In this document: piece after piece, positions 26,386-34,740 of the stretch
How positions within the stretch are numbered: position 1 is the first letter of the stretch
How the letters are laid out: the number at the start of each line of letters is the position of its first letter
Source of the DNA: Pseudomonas japonica
Lineage (GTDB): Bacteria; Pseudomonadota; Gammaproteobacteria; Pseudomonadales; Pseudomonadaceae
NCBI RefSeq assembly: GCF_900188455.1
Contig: NZ_FZOL01000011.1
Coordinates: 124,001 to 188,000 of the forward strand
Reading direction: 5' to 3'
DNA length: 64,000 nt
Made by a program: the position numbers and the translations under genes
The notes under the pieces: generated by a model
What the model was told of the DNA's origin: nothing
The model's input: the letters and a program-made list of their open reading frames with translations, nothing else
Databases searched by the model: none

Positions 26386-27055
26386 CGCCCGGCACCCCGT
26401 AGCTCGGCGCCGTGGTGGGGTCGAGGGCGCGGGTCACGTAGTCCTGCATCTGCGGCCGATAGGCCTGCCACAGGGCATCGAGCTGAGCGATCGGATCGGC
26501 GTCGGCCCAGTCGACCCGCAGGTCCACCAGCGGCCAGGTCAGTTCGCCGGCCACCTTGAGCGCCGCCGAATGCACCGGCCCGGCTTCGCCACCGGCGGCC
26601 ATGGCCGCGTGCATGGCCGCCAGCAGGCGGTCGGCGAGGTGCCCGTGGGCCTGCTCGAAGGCCTCGACCATGGCCTCGATCACCTGCACCCCGGACAACA
26701 GGTTGCCCGCCGCCGCGCATTGCTCGCCGGCCACCGCGTTGTGCACGCCGAGGGCTTCCTGGCCGGTGAACAGGGCCACCGTGCCGTGGCTGTCGATCAC
26801 CGTGACCTGGCGATATTCGCTCCAGCCATTGGCGCCGAGCACCCGGCTCAGGGCCTCCCGCGGCGGGATCTGCTCGCGCTCCAGCAGGTCGAGGATCTGC
26901 GGGCCGAGGGCCGGCAGGGTGATGTTCTGCGTCGAGACCGCGCCGACCCCGGCGCGTACCCACGGGCAGCGCGCGCCGACGGCGATGCTGGACGAACTGA
27001 TGGCGATACCGACCTGGCCGGTTTCCGGGCAGCGCCCGATGATGGAAAACGTCAT
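26378..27055 (-). CDS. DUF1028 family protein (Ntn-hydrolase-like)
   Basis: 225 residues covering the whole DUF1028 family: MTFSIIGRCPETGQVGIAIS at the start, then ARCPWVRAGVGAVSTQN and GVHNAVAGEQCAAAGNLLSG, and a C-terminal DLRVDWADADPIAQLDALW. DUF1028 proteins belong to the Ntn-hydrolase superfamily and are often found beside RidA, M20 deacylases and amine-degrading oxidoreductases, which is the case here. The reaction is not established. It overlaps the deacetylase gene downstream and lies 37 bp after the aldehyde dehydrogenase stop, so the three are very likely one operon. Confidence 0.85.
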   Translation of the reverse strand: MTFSIIGRCPETGQVGIAISSSSIAVGARCPWVRAGVGAVSTQNITLPALGPQILDLLEREQIPPREALSRVLGANGWSEYRQVTVIDSHGTVALFTGQEALGVHNAVAGEQCAAAGNLLSGVQVIEAMVEAFEQAHGHLADRLLAAMHAAMAAGGEAGPVHSAALKVAGELTWPLVDLRVDWADADPIAQLDALWQAYRPQMQDYVTRALDPTTAPSYGVPGDE

Positions 27056-27092
27056 GTACTGCTCCCTGAAAACAGTCGAGAAAAAGGAATGT

Positions 27093-28586
27093 TCAGCCGC
27101 GCAACTGGAACCAGGTGGTCTTCAGCTGGGTGTACTTGTCGAACGAATGCAGCGACAGGTCGCGGCCGAACCCGGACTGCTTGCCGCCACCGAACGGAAT
27201 GGCCACGTCCAGCGCATCCACGGTGTTCACCGACACCGTGCCGGCCTTCAGCGCCCGGGCCACGCGGTGGGCGCGGTTGAGGTCATCGCTCCAGACCGAG
27301 GCGGCAAGGCCGTAGACGCTGTCGTTGGCCAGCTGGATGGCCTGCTCTTCGCTGTCGAAGGCACTCACCGCCAGCACCGGGCCGAAGACTTCGTCCCGGG
27401 CCAGGCGCATGTCGTTGTCGACGCCGGCGAAAATGGTCGGTTCGATGAAGTTGCTGGAGCCGTTGAAGGTCAGCTGGTGTCCGCCGCACAGCAGGCGTCC
27501 GCCCTCCTCCCGGGCCTGCTCGATGGCCCTGACGATGCGCGCGGTCTGCTCGCCGTCGACGATGGCCCCGGCACGGCTGGCCGGGTCCAGCGGATCGCCG
27601 GGCAGCCAATTGCGCGCCTTGGCCAGCAGGCGTTCGATGAACTCGTCGTGGATCGAACGCTGCACGTACAGCCGCGAGTTGGCCGAGCACACCTCGCCCT
27701 GGTTGAAGAAGATGCCGAAGGCGGCCTTCTCGGCGGCCAGGTCGAGGTCCTGGCAGTCGTCGAAGATCAGGTTCGGGCTCTTGCCGCCGCATTCCAGCCA
27801 GACCTGCTTGAGGTTGGACTGCGCCGAATAGCCCATGAAGTACTTGCCGACCTGGGTCGAGCCGGTGAACACCAGGCAGTCTACGTCCGGGTGCAGGCCG
27901 AGGGCGCGACCGGCGCTTTCGCCGAGGCCCGGGACCACGTTGAGCACGCCTTCCGGCAAGCCGGCTTCGAGGGCCAGCTGGCCCAGGCGCAGGGCCGAGA
28001 ACGGCGATTGCTCGGCGGGCTTGAGCACCACGCTGTTGCCGGCGGCCAGGGCCGGGGCGAGTTTCCACGCGGCCATGTCCAGGGGGAAGTTCCACGGCAC
28101 CACCGCGGCGACCACGCCGAGGGCTTCGCGGGTGATGGTGGCCAGGGCGTTGTGCGCGGTGGGCGCGACCTGGTCGTAGAGCTTGTCGAGGGCCTCGCCG
28201 TACCAGGCGAAGACCTGGGCCGAGCCGGGCACGTCGATGTTGAACGCATCCATCACCGGCTTGCCCATGTTCAGCGAATCGAGCAGGGCCAGTTCCTCGC
28301 GGTGGCGCATGATCAGCTCGGCCAGGCGCAGCAGGACCTTCTTGCGCTCGCCCGGCGCCATGCGCGCCCAGGGGCCGTGCTCGAAGGCCTGGCGGGCGCT
28401 GGCCACGGCCAGGTCCACTTCCGCCTCGCCGCAGGCGGCAACCCGGGCCAGCAACTGGTTGGTGGCGGGGTTGATGGCGTCGAAGGTGGCGCCGGACTGC
28501 GCGGCGATCTGCCGGCCGCCGATCAGCGCCTTGTCGATGAATGCCTGTTGCGCAGCCTGTCGCTGCCAGTAGCCGAGGTCTTGCAC
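27093..28586 (-). CDS. NAD(P)-dependent aldehyde dehydrogenase (gamma-aminobutyraldehyde/PuuC-like group)
   Basis: 497 residues, standard for the family. Cofactor-site motif VVPWNFPLDMAAWKLAPALA, glycine motif FTGSTQVGKYFM, catalytic Glu in LECGGKSPNLIF, catalytic Cys in NQGEVCSANSRLYV, and the C-terminal IPFGGGKQSGFGRDLSLHSF that is typical of gamma-glutamyl- or amino-aldehyde dehydrogenases. GTG at 28586 is chosen as the start because GGGAG stands 6 bp upstream; the frame has no suitable ATG there. It oxidises an aldehyde to the acid. With the neighbouring deacylase, flavin monooxygenase and RidA it probably handles an aldehyde released from an amine. The precise substrate is not visible. 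Confidence 0.88.
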   Translation of the reverse strand: MQDLGYWQRQAAQQAFIDKALIGGRQIAAQSGATFDAINPATNQLLARVAACGEAEVDLAVASARQAFEHGPWARMAPGERKKVLLRLAELIMRHREELALLDSLNMGKPVMDAFNIDVPGSAQVFAWYGEALDKLYDQVAPTAHNALATITREALGVVAAVVPWNFPLDMAAWKLAPALAAGNSVVLKPAEQSPFSALRLGQLALEAGLPEGVLNVVPGLGESAGRALGLHPDVDCLVFTGSTQVGKYFMGYSAQSNLKQVWLECGGKSPNLIFDDCQDLDLAAEKAAFGIFFNQGEVCSANSRLYVQRSIHDEFIERLLAKARNWLPGDPLDPASRAGAIVDGEQTARIVRAIEQAREEGGRLLCGGHQLTFNGSSNFIEPTIFAGVDNDMRLARDEVFGPVLAVSAFDSEEQAIQLANDSVYGLAASVWSDDLNRAHRVARALKAGTVSVNTVDALDVAIPFGGGKQSGFGRDLSLHSFDKYTQLKTTWFQLRG

Positions 28587-28730
28587 ATGCTCTCCCTGAG
28601 GACCGTCATGCGGCCCGTTTGTTGTTGCTGTTCGGGCAGATGGTGCGGGACATGGGGCGGCGGGAAAACGATGAAATATGTGGTTGGGACATAGGAAAAA
28701 AGTGGCCAGCCTGATGGCGAACATCCCGCT

Positions 28731-28922
28731 GTGGGCGCTGACTTGCCCGCGAAATACTCGTGGGAACGTGGTTTACCCGCGAATGACTCGTAGGAGCGTG
28801 GCTTGCCCGCGAAAGGACTGCGTAGCGGTCCCATTACGGTATTGCACGGAAGCGGGACCGCTGCGCAGTCCTTTCGCGGGCAAGCCACGCTCCTACAAGT
28901 CCGTTCGCGGACAAGCCACAAG
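28731..28922. repeat. REP cluster (GTAGGAGCGTGGCTTGCCCGCG type) with tandem half-units
   Basis: A full palindrome at 28790-28896 (GTAGGAGCGTGGCTTGCCCG with its complement CGGGCAAGCCACGCTCCTAC) is preceded by two degenerate direct copies of its left arm starting at 28731 and 28760 (29-30 bp spacing). A decayed right arm follows (TTCGCGGACAAGCCAC). The cluster lies in the 480-bp gap between the divergent dehydrogenase and monooxygenase genes. I see no gene in the gap. Confidence 0.8.
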
Positions 28923-29072
28923 CAGAGCGCCGCCTGACCCCTTCGCCTTTTTATCGGCAATCCCCAGCTAATTACTATTTTCGCGAAATCCCCCACATCC
29001 CTAGTCTGGCTCCAGGCAACGGCGGTTCGACGACCGCCCTGAACAAGAACGCCTACAAGACAGGGCATGCAC

Positions 29073-30389
29073 ATGACACTCAACACTCTCGAAATCGATA
29101 CCCTCGTGGTCGGCGCCGGTCAGGCCGGTGTGGCCATGAGCGAACACCTGAGCAAGCTCGGCGTGCCGCACCTGGTGCTGGAGCGCAACCGCATCGCCGA
29201 AGCCTGGCGCAGCGGCCGCTGGGATTCCCTGGTGGCCAACGGCCCGGTCTGGCACGACCGCTTCCCCGGCCTGGAATTCGACCTCGACGCCGACGCCTTC
29301 GCCGGCAAGGACCAGGTCGCCGACTACTTCGAAAACTACGTGAAGAAGTACAACCTGCCGATCCGCACCGGTGTCGAGGTGAAGAAGGTGGTGCGCAACG
29401 CCGACCGTCCCGGTTTCACCATCGAAACCAGCGAGGGCACCATCCGCGCCAACCGCGTGGTGGCCGCCACCGGTCCGTTCCAGCGCCCGGTGATCCCGGC
29501 CATCGCGCCGCGGGACGACAAGCTGCACCAGATCCACTCCGCCGCCTACTACAACCCGCAGCAACTGCCGCAAGGCGCGGTGCTGGTGGTCGGTGCCGGC
29601 TCCTCGGGGGTGCAGATCGCCGACGAGCTGATGCGCGCCGGACGCAAGGTCTACCTCTCGGTGGGCGCCCACGACCGTCCGCCGCGCAGCTACCGCAACC
29701 GTGATTTCTGCTGGTGGCTGGGGGTGCTCGGCGAGTGGGACGCGGAAATCGCCAAGCCCGGTCGCGAGCACGTGACCATCGCCGTCAGCGGCGCCCGCGG
29801 CGGCCATACCGTGGACTTCCGCGCCCTCGCCCACCAGGGCATGACCCTGGTCGGCCTGACCGAGTCGTTCCATGACGGCGTGGTGCGTTTCCAGGACAAC
29901 CTGGCGCAGAACATCTGTCGCGGCGACGAAAACTACCTGGCCCTGCTCGACGCCGCCGACGCCTACGTCGCCCGCAACGGCCTCGACCTGCCGGAAGAGC
30001 CGCAGGCCCGCGAGCGCCTGGCCGACCCGGAGTGCATCACCCGGCCGATCCTCGAACTGGACCTGGCCCAGGCCGGCATCACCTCGGTGATCTGGGCCAC
30101 CGGCTACGGCCTGGACTTCAGCTGGCTGGCGGTGGACGCCTTCGATGCCAACGGCAAGCCGAAGCACCAGCGCGGCGTGTCCAGCGAGCCGGGGGTGTAC
30201 TTCGTCGGCCTGCCATGGCTGTCGCGCCGGGGCTCATCGTTCATCTGGGGCGTGTGGCACGACGCCAAGCATGTCGCCGGGCATATCGCCACCCAGCGCA
30301 CCTACCTGGCCTACCGCGACAAGGACCAGCGCCAGGGCGCCGCCCACCACCAATCGTCTGAAAAAGCCAGTCTCATGGGAGTCAACTGA
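29073..30389 (+). CDS. flavin-containing monooxygenase-like FAD/NAD(P)-binding oxidoreductase
   Basis: 438 residues. It has two Rossmann dinucleotide motifs: TLVVGAGQAGVAMSEHLSKL near the N-terminus (FAD) and VLVVGAGSSGVQIADELMRA mid-protein (NADPH). The segment RVVAATGPFQRPVIPAI and the late VIWATGYGLDFSWLAVDAF belong to the group-B flavin monooxygenase / pyridine nucleotide-disulfide oxidoreductase class. The start at 29073 is preferred over the ATG two codons earlier because AGGG is then 7 bp upstream. Group-B enzymes oxygenate N, S or carbonyl carbon. Translational coupling with RidA (1-bp overlap) suggests that it produces a reactive imine or enamine from an amine substrate. The specific substrate is unknown. 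Confidence 0.82.
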   Translation: MTLNTLEIDTLVVGAGQAGVAMSEHLSKLGVPHLVLERNRIAEAWRSGRWDSLVANGPVWHDRFPGLEFDLDADAFAGKDQVADYFENYVKKYNLPIRTGVEVKKVVRNADRPGFTIETSEGTIRANRVVAATGPFQRPVIPAIAPRDDKLHQIHSAAYYNPQQLPQGAVLVVGAGSSGVQIADELMRAGRKVYLSVGAHDRPPRSYRNRDFCWWLGVLGEWDAEIAKPGREHVTIAVSGARGGHTVDFRALAHQGMTLVGLTESFHDGVVRFQDNLAQNICRGDENYLALLDAADAYVARNGLDLPEEPQARERLADPECITRPILELDLAQAGITSVIWATGYGLDFSWLAVDAFDANGKPKHQRGVSSEPGVYFVGLPWLSRRGSSFIWGVWHDAKHVAGHIATQRTYLAYRDKDQRQGAAHHQSSEKASLMGVN

Positions 30390-30805
30390 TGGCAACGCAT
30401 ACCCGCATCCGCATGTTCAACACCAAGGTCACCTACCCCAACCAGACCCTGGACAACGACCTCTGCCAGGCCGTGCGCGCCGGCAACACCGTCTACGTGC
30501 GTGGCCAGGTGGGCACCGATTTCGAGGGCAACCTGGTGGGCCTGGGCGACCCTCGGGCGCAGGCCGAACAGGCGATGAAGAACGTCAAGCAACTGCTGGA
30601 AGAGGCAGGTTCGGACCTCTCGCACATCGTCAAGACCACCACCTACATCACCGACCCGCGCTTCCGTGAGCCGGTGTATCGGGAAGTGGGCAAATGGCTG
30701 AAGGGCGTGTTCCCGATCTCCACCGGGCTGGTGGTGGCCGGGCTGGCGCAGGCGGAGTGGTTGATGGAGATCGATGTGATCGCGGTGGTGCCGGAGCAGG
30801 AGTAA
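30389..30805 (+). CDS. RidA/YjgF/Rid-family imine deaminase-like protein
   Basis: 138 residues, the family's usual length. Recognisable segments are YPNQTLDNDLCQAVRAGNTV, VRGQVGTDFEGNLVGLGDPR, AEQAMKNVKQLLEEAGSDLS, VKTTTYITDPRFREPVYREV, and the C-terminal LMEIDVIAVVP. Rid proteins form trimers and hydrolyse reactive enamine/imine intermediates made by amine- and amino-acid-processing enzymes. The ATG overlaps the stop of the monooxygenase gene (TGATG), so the two proteins are co-translated. Subfamily (housekeeping RidA versus Rid1-7) cannot be fixed by eye. Confidence 0.88.
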   Translation: MATHTRIRMFNTKVTYPNQTLDNDLCQAVRAGNTVYVRGQVGTDFEGNLVGLGDPRAQAEQAMKNVKQLLEEAGSDLSHIVKTTTYITDPRFREPVYREVGKWLKGVFPISTGLVVAGLAQAEWLMEIDVIAVVPEQE

Positions 30806-30816
30806 GTCACATTTTC

Positions 30817-30913
30817 GGGGCTGCTTTGCAGCCCTTCGCGAGCGAGCTCGCTCCCACAGAATCACCCTTACCTTGTGGGAGCGAGCTCGCTCGCGAAGGG
30901 CCGCGAAGCGGCC
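30817..30913. repeat. REP palindrome (GTGGGAGCGAGCTCGCTCGCG type)
   Basis: GGGGCTGCTTTGCAGCCCTT and CGCGAGCGAGCTCGCTCCCAC at the left are complementary to GTGGGAGCGAGCTCGCTCGC and GAAGGGCCGCGAAGCGGCCC at the right. It lies 11 bp after the RidA stop codon and may also act as a terminator. A sister element lies at 48475. Confidence 0.8.
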
Positions 30914-31057
30914 CTATCCCCGGATCCACTCCTGCGACGTTCTCTGGCCTCATCCCCTTTGGCCTCCTCGCTTTTCCGCAAATTGGCTATTCGGCCCACC
31001 ACCCGCCGCGTTTAAGGTGTTCTCCATTCCCAACGCATCACCCACGGAGCCACCGCA

Positions 31058-31495
31058 ATGAGCAATCGAATCGAATGGGCCAAGCACGCACCGGACGCCT
31101 ACAAGGCGATGATCGGCCTGGAGCAGGCCCTGGCCCGGTCGGGGCTGGAGAATTCGCTGCTGGAACTGATCCGCCTGCGCGCCTCGCAGATCAATGGCTG
31201 TGCCTATTGCGTGAACATGCACGCCAATGACGCGCGCAAGGCCGGCGAGACCGAAGCACGCCTGCAGACCCTCAGCGTCTGGGCCGATACCGACTATTTC
31301 ACCCCACGGGAAAAAGCCGCGCTGGCCTGGGTCGAAAGCCTCACCCGTCTGCCGGAAAAACACGCGCCGCAGCATCAGTACGACGCGCTGCTGGAGCATT
31401 TCTCGGCCAGCGAAGTAGTCAACCTGACCCTGGCCATCGCCACCATCAACGCCTGGAACCGCTTCGGCGTCGGCTTCGCGATGATTCCCGCCTAG
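31058..31495 (+). CDS. carboxymuconolactone decarboxylase / AhpD-like alkylhydroperoxidase-family protein
   Basis: 145 residues, all helical. The AhpD core is visible: LIRLRASQINGCAYCVNMHANDARKAG, with the Cys-X2-Cys-X3-His redox motif at about residues 48-55. It then runs through ALAWVESLTRLPEKHAP and VVNLTLAIATINAWNRFGVG. Proteins of this type are small thiol peroxidases or reductases; many stand-alone copies have no known substrate. The gene is transcribed towards the AraC-family gene on the other strand and their 3' ends overlap by 4 bp. A REP element lies upstream. It is probably an independent stress-type gene. Confidence 0.88.
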   Translation: MSNRIEWAKHAPDAYKAMIGLEQALARSGLENSLLELIRLRASQINGCAYCVNMHANDARKAGETEARLQTLSVWADTDYFTPREKAALAWVESLTRLPEKHAPQHQYDALLEHFSASEVVNLTLAIATINAWNRFGVGFAMIPA

Positions 31496-32508
31496 TGCCC
31501 CACCGCGGCGAGGCGCTGGCGGTAGCTGCCCGGGCTTTCGCCGGTCCACTTCTTGAACGCCCGGTGAAACGCGCTGGGCTCCTGGAAGCCGGTCTGCGCG
31601 GCGATCTCGGCGACGCTGAGGTCGCTGTCGCGCAGGCATTCGAAGGCCATGGCCCGGCGCACTTCGTCCTTGATCTGCTGGAACGAGCAGCCTTCGCGCT
31701 CCAGTTGCCGGCGGAAGCTGCTGGCACTCAACCCCACTTCTCCCGCCAGGCTCAGCAGGGTCGGCCACTGGTCGTACTCGCGCTGGCGCAGGTGCCGCCA
31801 GACCCGCGCCGCCAGGCCATTCTGGTTGCGCCAGCGCACCACCAGCCCCTGGGGCGCGGTGCGCAGAAAGGTCTTCAGCGCGCCGAGGTCCTGCACCACC
31901 GGCAGCTTCAGGTAGTCGGCGGCGAACTCCAGTTCGGTGCGCCCGCTGCCCAGTTGCAGGTTCGGCCCCCAGAGCAGGGCATCGTCTTCCAGGCGCACCC
32001 GCGCATCGGTCAGTTCGGTGCGGTCGATGGCGATGCGCCGCCCGCCCAGCCAGCACAGCAGGCTGATCACCAGGACCAGCAGGGTTTCCTCGGCGTAGAC
32101 CCGGCGCAACGGGTCGTCGATGCGCGACCGCAGGCTGATCACCGCGCGCTGGCCGCGCAGGCTGAGGGTCCCCTCGACATCCCGCAGGAACAGGCTGAAA
32201 TACCCCAGGCACTGCTGCAGGGCTTTTTCCAGCGTCGGCTCCTGGATCAGCCCGCGGCAGATCAGGGCGAAGCTGCCCAGGGGCATGCCATGGCTGTCGA
32301 GGTTGAAGAATTCGTCGTCGAGGCTTTCGATGAGCACCAGCCACAACCGCGCGAACGCCGTCGCCGGCACGCGCGCGCTGCTGTCGTCGAGCACCGCGGG
32401 ATCGATGCCGGCCTGGCTCAGCGCAGCCGCCGCCCGCGCCGGCTGCTCGCGCAGGGCGTAGAGCATGATGTGGACGAAATACACCGCGACCGAATCGTTT
32501 TCCCGCAT
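31492..32508 (-). CDS. AraC-family transcriptional regulator
   Basis: 338 residues. The N-terminal about 200 residues match the ligand-binding domain of the OruR/ArgR-like AraC group (LSQAGIDPAVLDDSSARVPA, FFNLDSHGMPLGSFALICRG). The C-terminal about 100 residues hold two helix-turn-helix units: LSLAGEVGLSASSFRRQLER and LSVAEIAAQTGFQEPSAFHR, followed by AFKKWTGESPGSYRQ. The ATG at 32508 is preferred over one at 32532 because a GGA-type ribosome site precedes it and the length then fits the family. It is divergent from the thiolase gene (175-bp shared upstream region), so it is the likely activator of the thiolase/dehydrogenase pair. Confidence 0.85.
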   Translation of the reverse strand: MRENDSVAVYFVHIMLYALREQPARAAAALSQAGIDPAVLDDSSARVPATAFARLWLVLIESLDDEFFNLDSHGMPLGSFALICRGLIQEPTLEKALQQCLGYFSLFLRDVEGTLSLRGQRAVISLRSRIDDPLRRVYAEETLLVLVISLLCWLGGRRIAIDRTELTDARVRLEDDALLWGPNLQLGSGRTELEFAADYLKLPVVQDLGALKTFLRTAPQGLVVRWRNQNGLAARVWRHLRQREYDQWPTLLSLAGEVGLSASSFRRQLEREGCSFQQIKDEVRRAMAFECLRDSDLSVAEIAAQTGFQEPSAFHRAFKKWTGESPGSYRQRLAAVGH

Positions 32509-32683
32509 GACAATTCCGTAGACGTCGCCCATACATTGCAAAAAATGACAGGCTGGCTGGACAGTTAAGGCATAGGCCCGCGAACGCCGGTTGCCTAGAC
32601 TCGACGGCATCCCGGACGTGACCGGGCGCCATTCTCGCAGAGCGGGGGGTGCCTGGCCACGCCTTCACCCATTGGAGTGGATC

Positions 32684-33868
32684 ATGAACAGCAACGATAT
32701 CTATGTAGTCAGCGCCGTGCGCTCGCCCATCGGCTCCTTCGGTGGTTCGCTCAAGGACCTGCCGCTTGCCGATCTCGCCACCCAGGTCACCCGCGCCGCG
32801 CTCGAACGCTCCGGTGTCGCGCCGGAAAAGATCGGCCATGTGGTCATGGGTACCGTGATCCCCACCGAGGCCCGTGACGCCTACCTGGGCCGGGTCGCGG
32901 CGATGAACGCCGGGATTCCCAAGGAAACCCCCGCCTTCAACGTCAACCGCCTGTGCGGTTCCGGCCTGCAGGCCATCGTGTCCGCGGCGCAGACCCTGCA
33001 AGTGGGCGACGCCGAAGCAGTGCTCGCCGCCGGCGCCGAATCCATGAGCCGCGGCCCGTACCTGCTGACCCAGGCCCGCTGGGGCGCGCGCATGGGCGAC
33101 ATGAAGAGCATCGACTACATGCTCGGCATCCTGCACGACCCCTTCGAAAGCTTCCACATGGGCATCACCGCGGAAAACGTCGCGGCCAAGCACGGCATCA
33201 CCCGCGAGATGCAGGACGAAGTGGCGATCACCAGCCAGCAACGCGCTGCCCGCGCCATCGCCGAGGGCCGTTTCGACAGCCAGATCGTCGCCATCGAAGT
33301 GCCTGGGCGCAAAGGTCCGGTGCAGTTCAAGGTCGACGAGCATGTGCGCGGTGAAGTCAGCGCCGAGCAACTGGCCGGCATGAAGACCGCCTTCAAGAAA
33401 GACGGCAGCGTCACCGCCGGCAACGCCAGCGGCCTCAACGACGGTGCATCGGCACTGGTCCTGGCCACCGGCGCGATGGTCGAGCGCGAAGGCCTGAAGC
33501 CCCTGGCGCGCCTGGTGGCTTACGCCCACGCCGGCGTCGAGCCGGAACTGATGGGCCTGGGCCCGGTTCCCGCGACCCAGAAAGTGCTGGCCAAGGCCGG
33601 CCTGACGGTCGCCGACCTCGATGTCATCGAATCCAACGAAGCCTTCGCCGCCCAGGCCTGCGCCGTGTCGAAACTGCTCGGTTTCGATCCGGAGAAGGTC
33701 AACCCCAACGGTTCCGGCATTTCCCTCGGCCACCCGGTCGGCGCCACCGGCGCCATGATCGCCACCAAGGCCATCCATGAACTGCAGCGCATCCAGGGCC
33801 GCTATGCCCTGGCGACGATGTGCATCGGTGGCGGCCAGGGTATCGCCGTCCTGTTCGAACGCGCTTGA
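32684..33868 (+). CDS. acetyl-CoA C-acetyltransferase (thiolase)
   Basis: 394 residues, the standard thiolase length. The nucleophilic Cys lies in NVNRLCGSGLQAIVSAAQ (about residue 91), the substrate-loop His in NGSGISLGHPVGATGA and the second Cys in MCIGGGQG; ESNEAFAAQA is also present. It either condenses two acetyl-CoA or cleaves acetoacetyl-CoA/3-ketoacyl-CoA. Paired with a 3-hydroxyacyl-CoA dehydrogenase 14 bp downstream and no hydratase or polymerase, it more likely serves short-chain acyl-CoA breakdown than polymer synthesis. GGAG lies 6 bp before the ATG. The regulator candidates are the divergent AraC gene and the downstream TetR gene. Confidence 0.92.
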   Translation: MNSNDIYVVSAVRSPIGSFGGSLKDLPLADLATQVTRAALERSGVAPEKIGHVVMGTVIPTEARDAYLGRVAAMNAGIPKETPAFNVNRLCGSGLQAIVSAAQTLQVGDAEAVLAAGAESMSRGPYLLTQARWGARMGDMKSIDYMLGILHDPFESFHMGITAENVAAKHGITREMQDEVAITSQQRAARAIAEGRFDSQIVAIEVPGRKGPVQFKVDEHVRGEVSAEQLAGMKTAFKKDGSVTAGNASGLNDGASALVLATGAMVEREGLKPLARLVAYAHAGVEPELMGLGPVPATQKVLAKAGLTVADLDVIESNEAFAAQACAVSKLLGFDPEKVNPNGSGISLGHPVGATGAMIATKAIHELQRIQGRYALATMCIGGGQGIAVLFERA

Positions 33869-33882
33869 AGGAAGACAACCAC

Positions 33883-34734
33883 ATGAGCATTACCACTATC
33901 GCTGTGATCGGCGCCGGGACCATGGGCAACGGGATTGCCCAGGTCTGTGCCGTCGCTGGCTACCACGTGACCCTGGTCGACGTTTCCGACGCCGCGCTTG
34001 AGCGTGGCGTGGCCACCCTGCGCAAGAACCTGGAGCGCCAGGTCAGCAAGCAGACCCTGCAGGCCGACCAGGCCGCGGCCGCGGTCGGACGCATCCGTAC
34101 CAGCACCGACTACGCGCTGCTGCAGGACGCCCAACTGGTGATCGAGGCGGCCACCGAGAACCTTGAGCTGAAGAAGCGCATTCTTCAGCAAGTGGCGGCC
34201 AACGTCAGCGAAACCTGCGTGATCGCCACCAACACCTCGTCGCTGTCGGTGACCCAGCTGGGCGCCGCCATCAGCCACCCGGAACGCTTCGTCGGCGTGC
34301 ACTTCTTCAACCCGGTGCCGATGATGGCCCTGGTCGAAGTGATCCGCGGCCTGCAGACCAGCGACGCGACCTATGCCGCGGCCATGGCCCTGACCGGCCA
34401 GGTCGGCAAGACCGCGATCACCGCCGGCAACCGTCCAGGCTTCGTGGTCAACCGTATCCTCGTGCCGATGCTCAACGAGGCGATCTTCGTGCTCCAGGAA
34501 GGTCTGGCCAGCGCCGAGGACATCGACACCGGCATGCGCCTGGGCTGCAACCAGCCGATCGGCCCGCTGGCCCTGGCCGACCTGATCGGCCTGGACACCC
34601 TGCTGGCGATCGTCGAGGCCTTCCACGAAGGCTTCAACGACAGCAAATACCGCCCCGCGCCGCTGCTCAAGGAGATGGTCGCGGCCGGCTACCTGGGTCG
34701 CAAGAGCGGCCGTGGTTTCCACGTCTACGAGTAA
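33883..34734 (+). CDS. 3-hydroxybutyryl-CoA dehydrogenase-type 3-hydroxyacyl-CoA dehydrogenase
   Basis: 283 residues with no fused hydratase domain. The N-terminal NAD-binding fold begins TIAVIGAGTMGNGIAQVCAV; the catalytic His/Glu region is HPERFVGVHFFNPVPMMALV; the C-terminal dimer domain runs GNRPGFVVNRILVPMLNEAI to LKEMVAAGYLGRKSGRGFHV. It interconverts (S)-3-hydroxyacyl-CoA and 3-ketoacyl-CoA and feeds the thiolase just upstream. ATG at 33883; GGAAG lies a few bases upstream. It forms a three-gene operon with thiolase and the TetR gene that begins 6 bp after its stop. Confidence 0.92.
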   Translation: MSITTIAVIGAGTMGNGIAQVCAVAGYHVTLVDVSDAALERGVATLRKNLERQVSKQTLQADQAAAAVGRIRTSTDYALLQDAQLVIEAATENLELKKRILQQVAANVSETCVIATNTSSLSVTQLGAAISHPERFVGVHFFNPVPMMALVEVIRGLQTSDATYAAAMALTGQVGKTAITAGNRPGFVVNRILVPMLNEAIFVLQEGLASAEDIDTGMRLGCNQPIGPLALADLIGLDTLLAIVEAFHEGFNDSKYRPAPLLKEMVAAGYLGRKSGRGFHVYE

Positions 34735-34740
34735 TACGCC

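Noticed and set aside
30950..33778. 942-codon minus-strand open frame spanning three genes
   Set aside because: It runs antisense through the AhpD-like gene and thiolase and in another frame through the AraC gene, all of which have clear family motifs.
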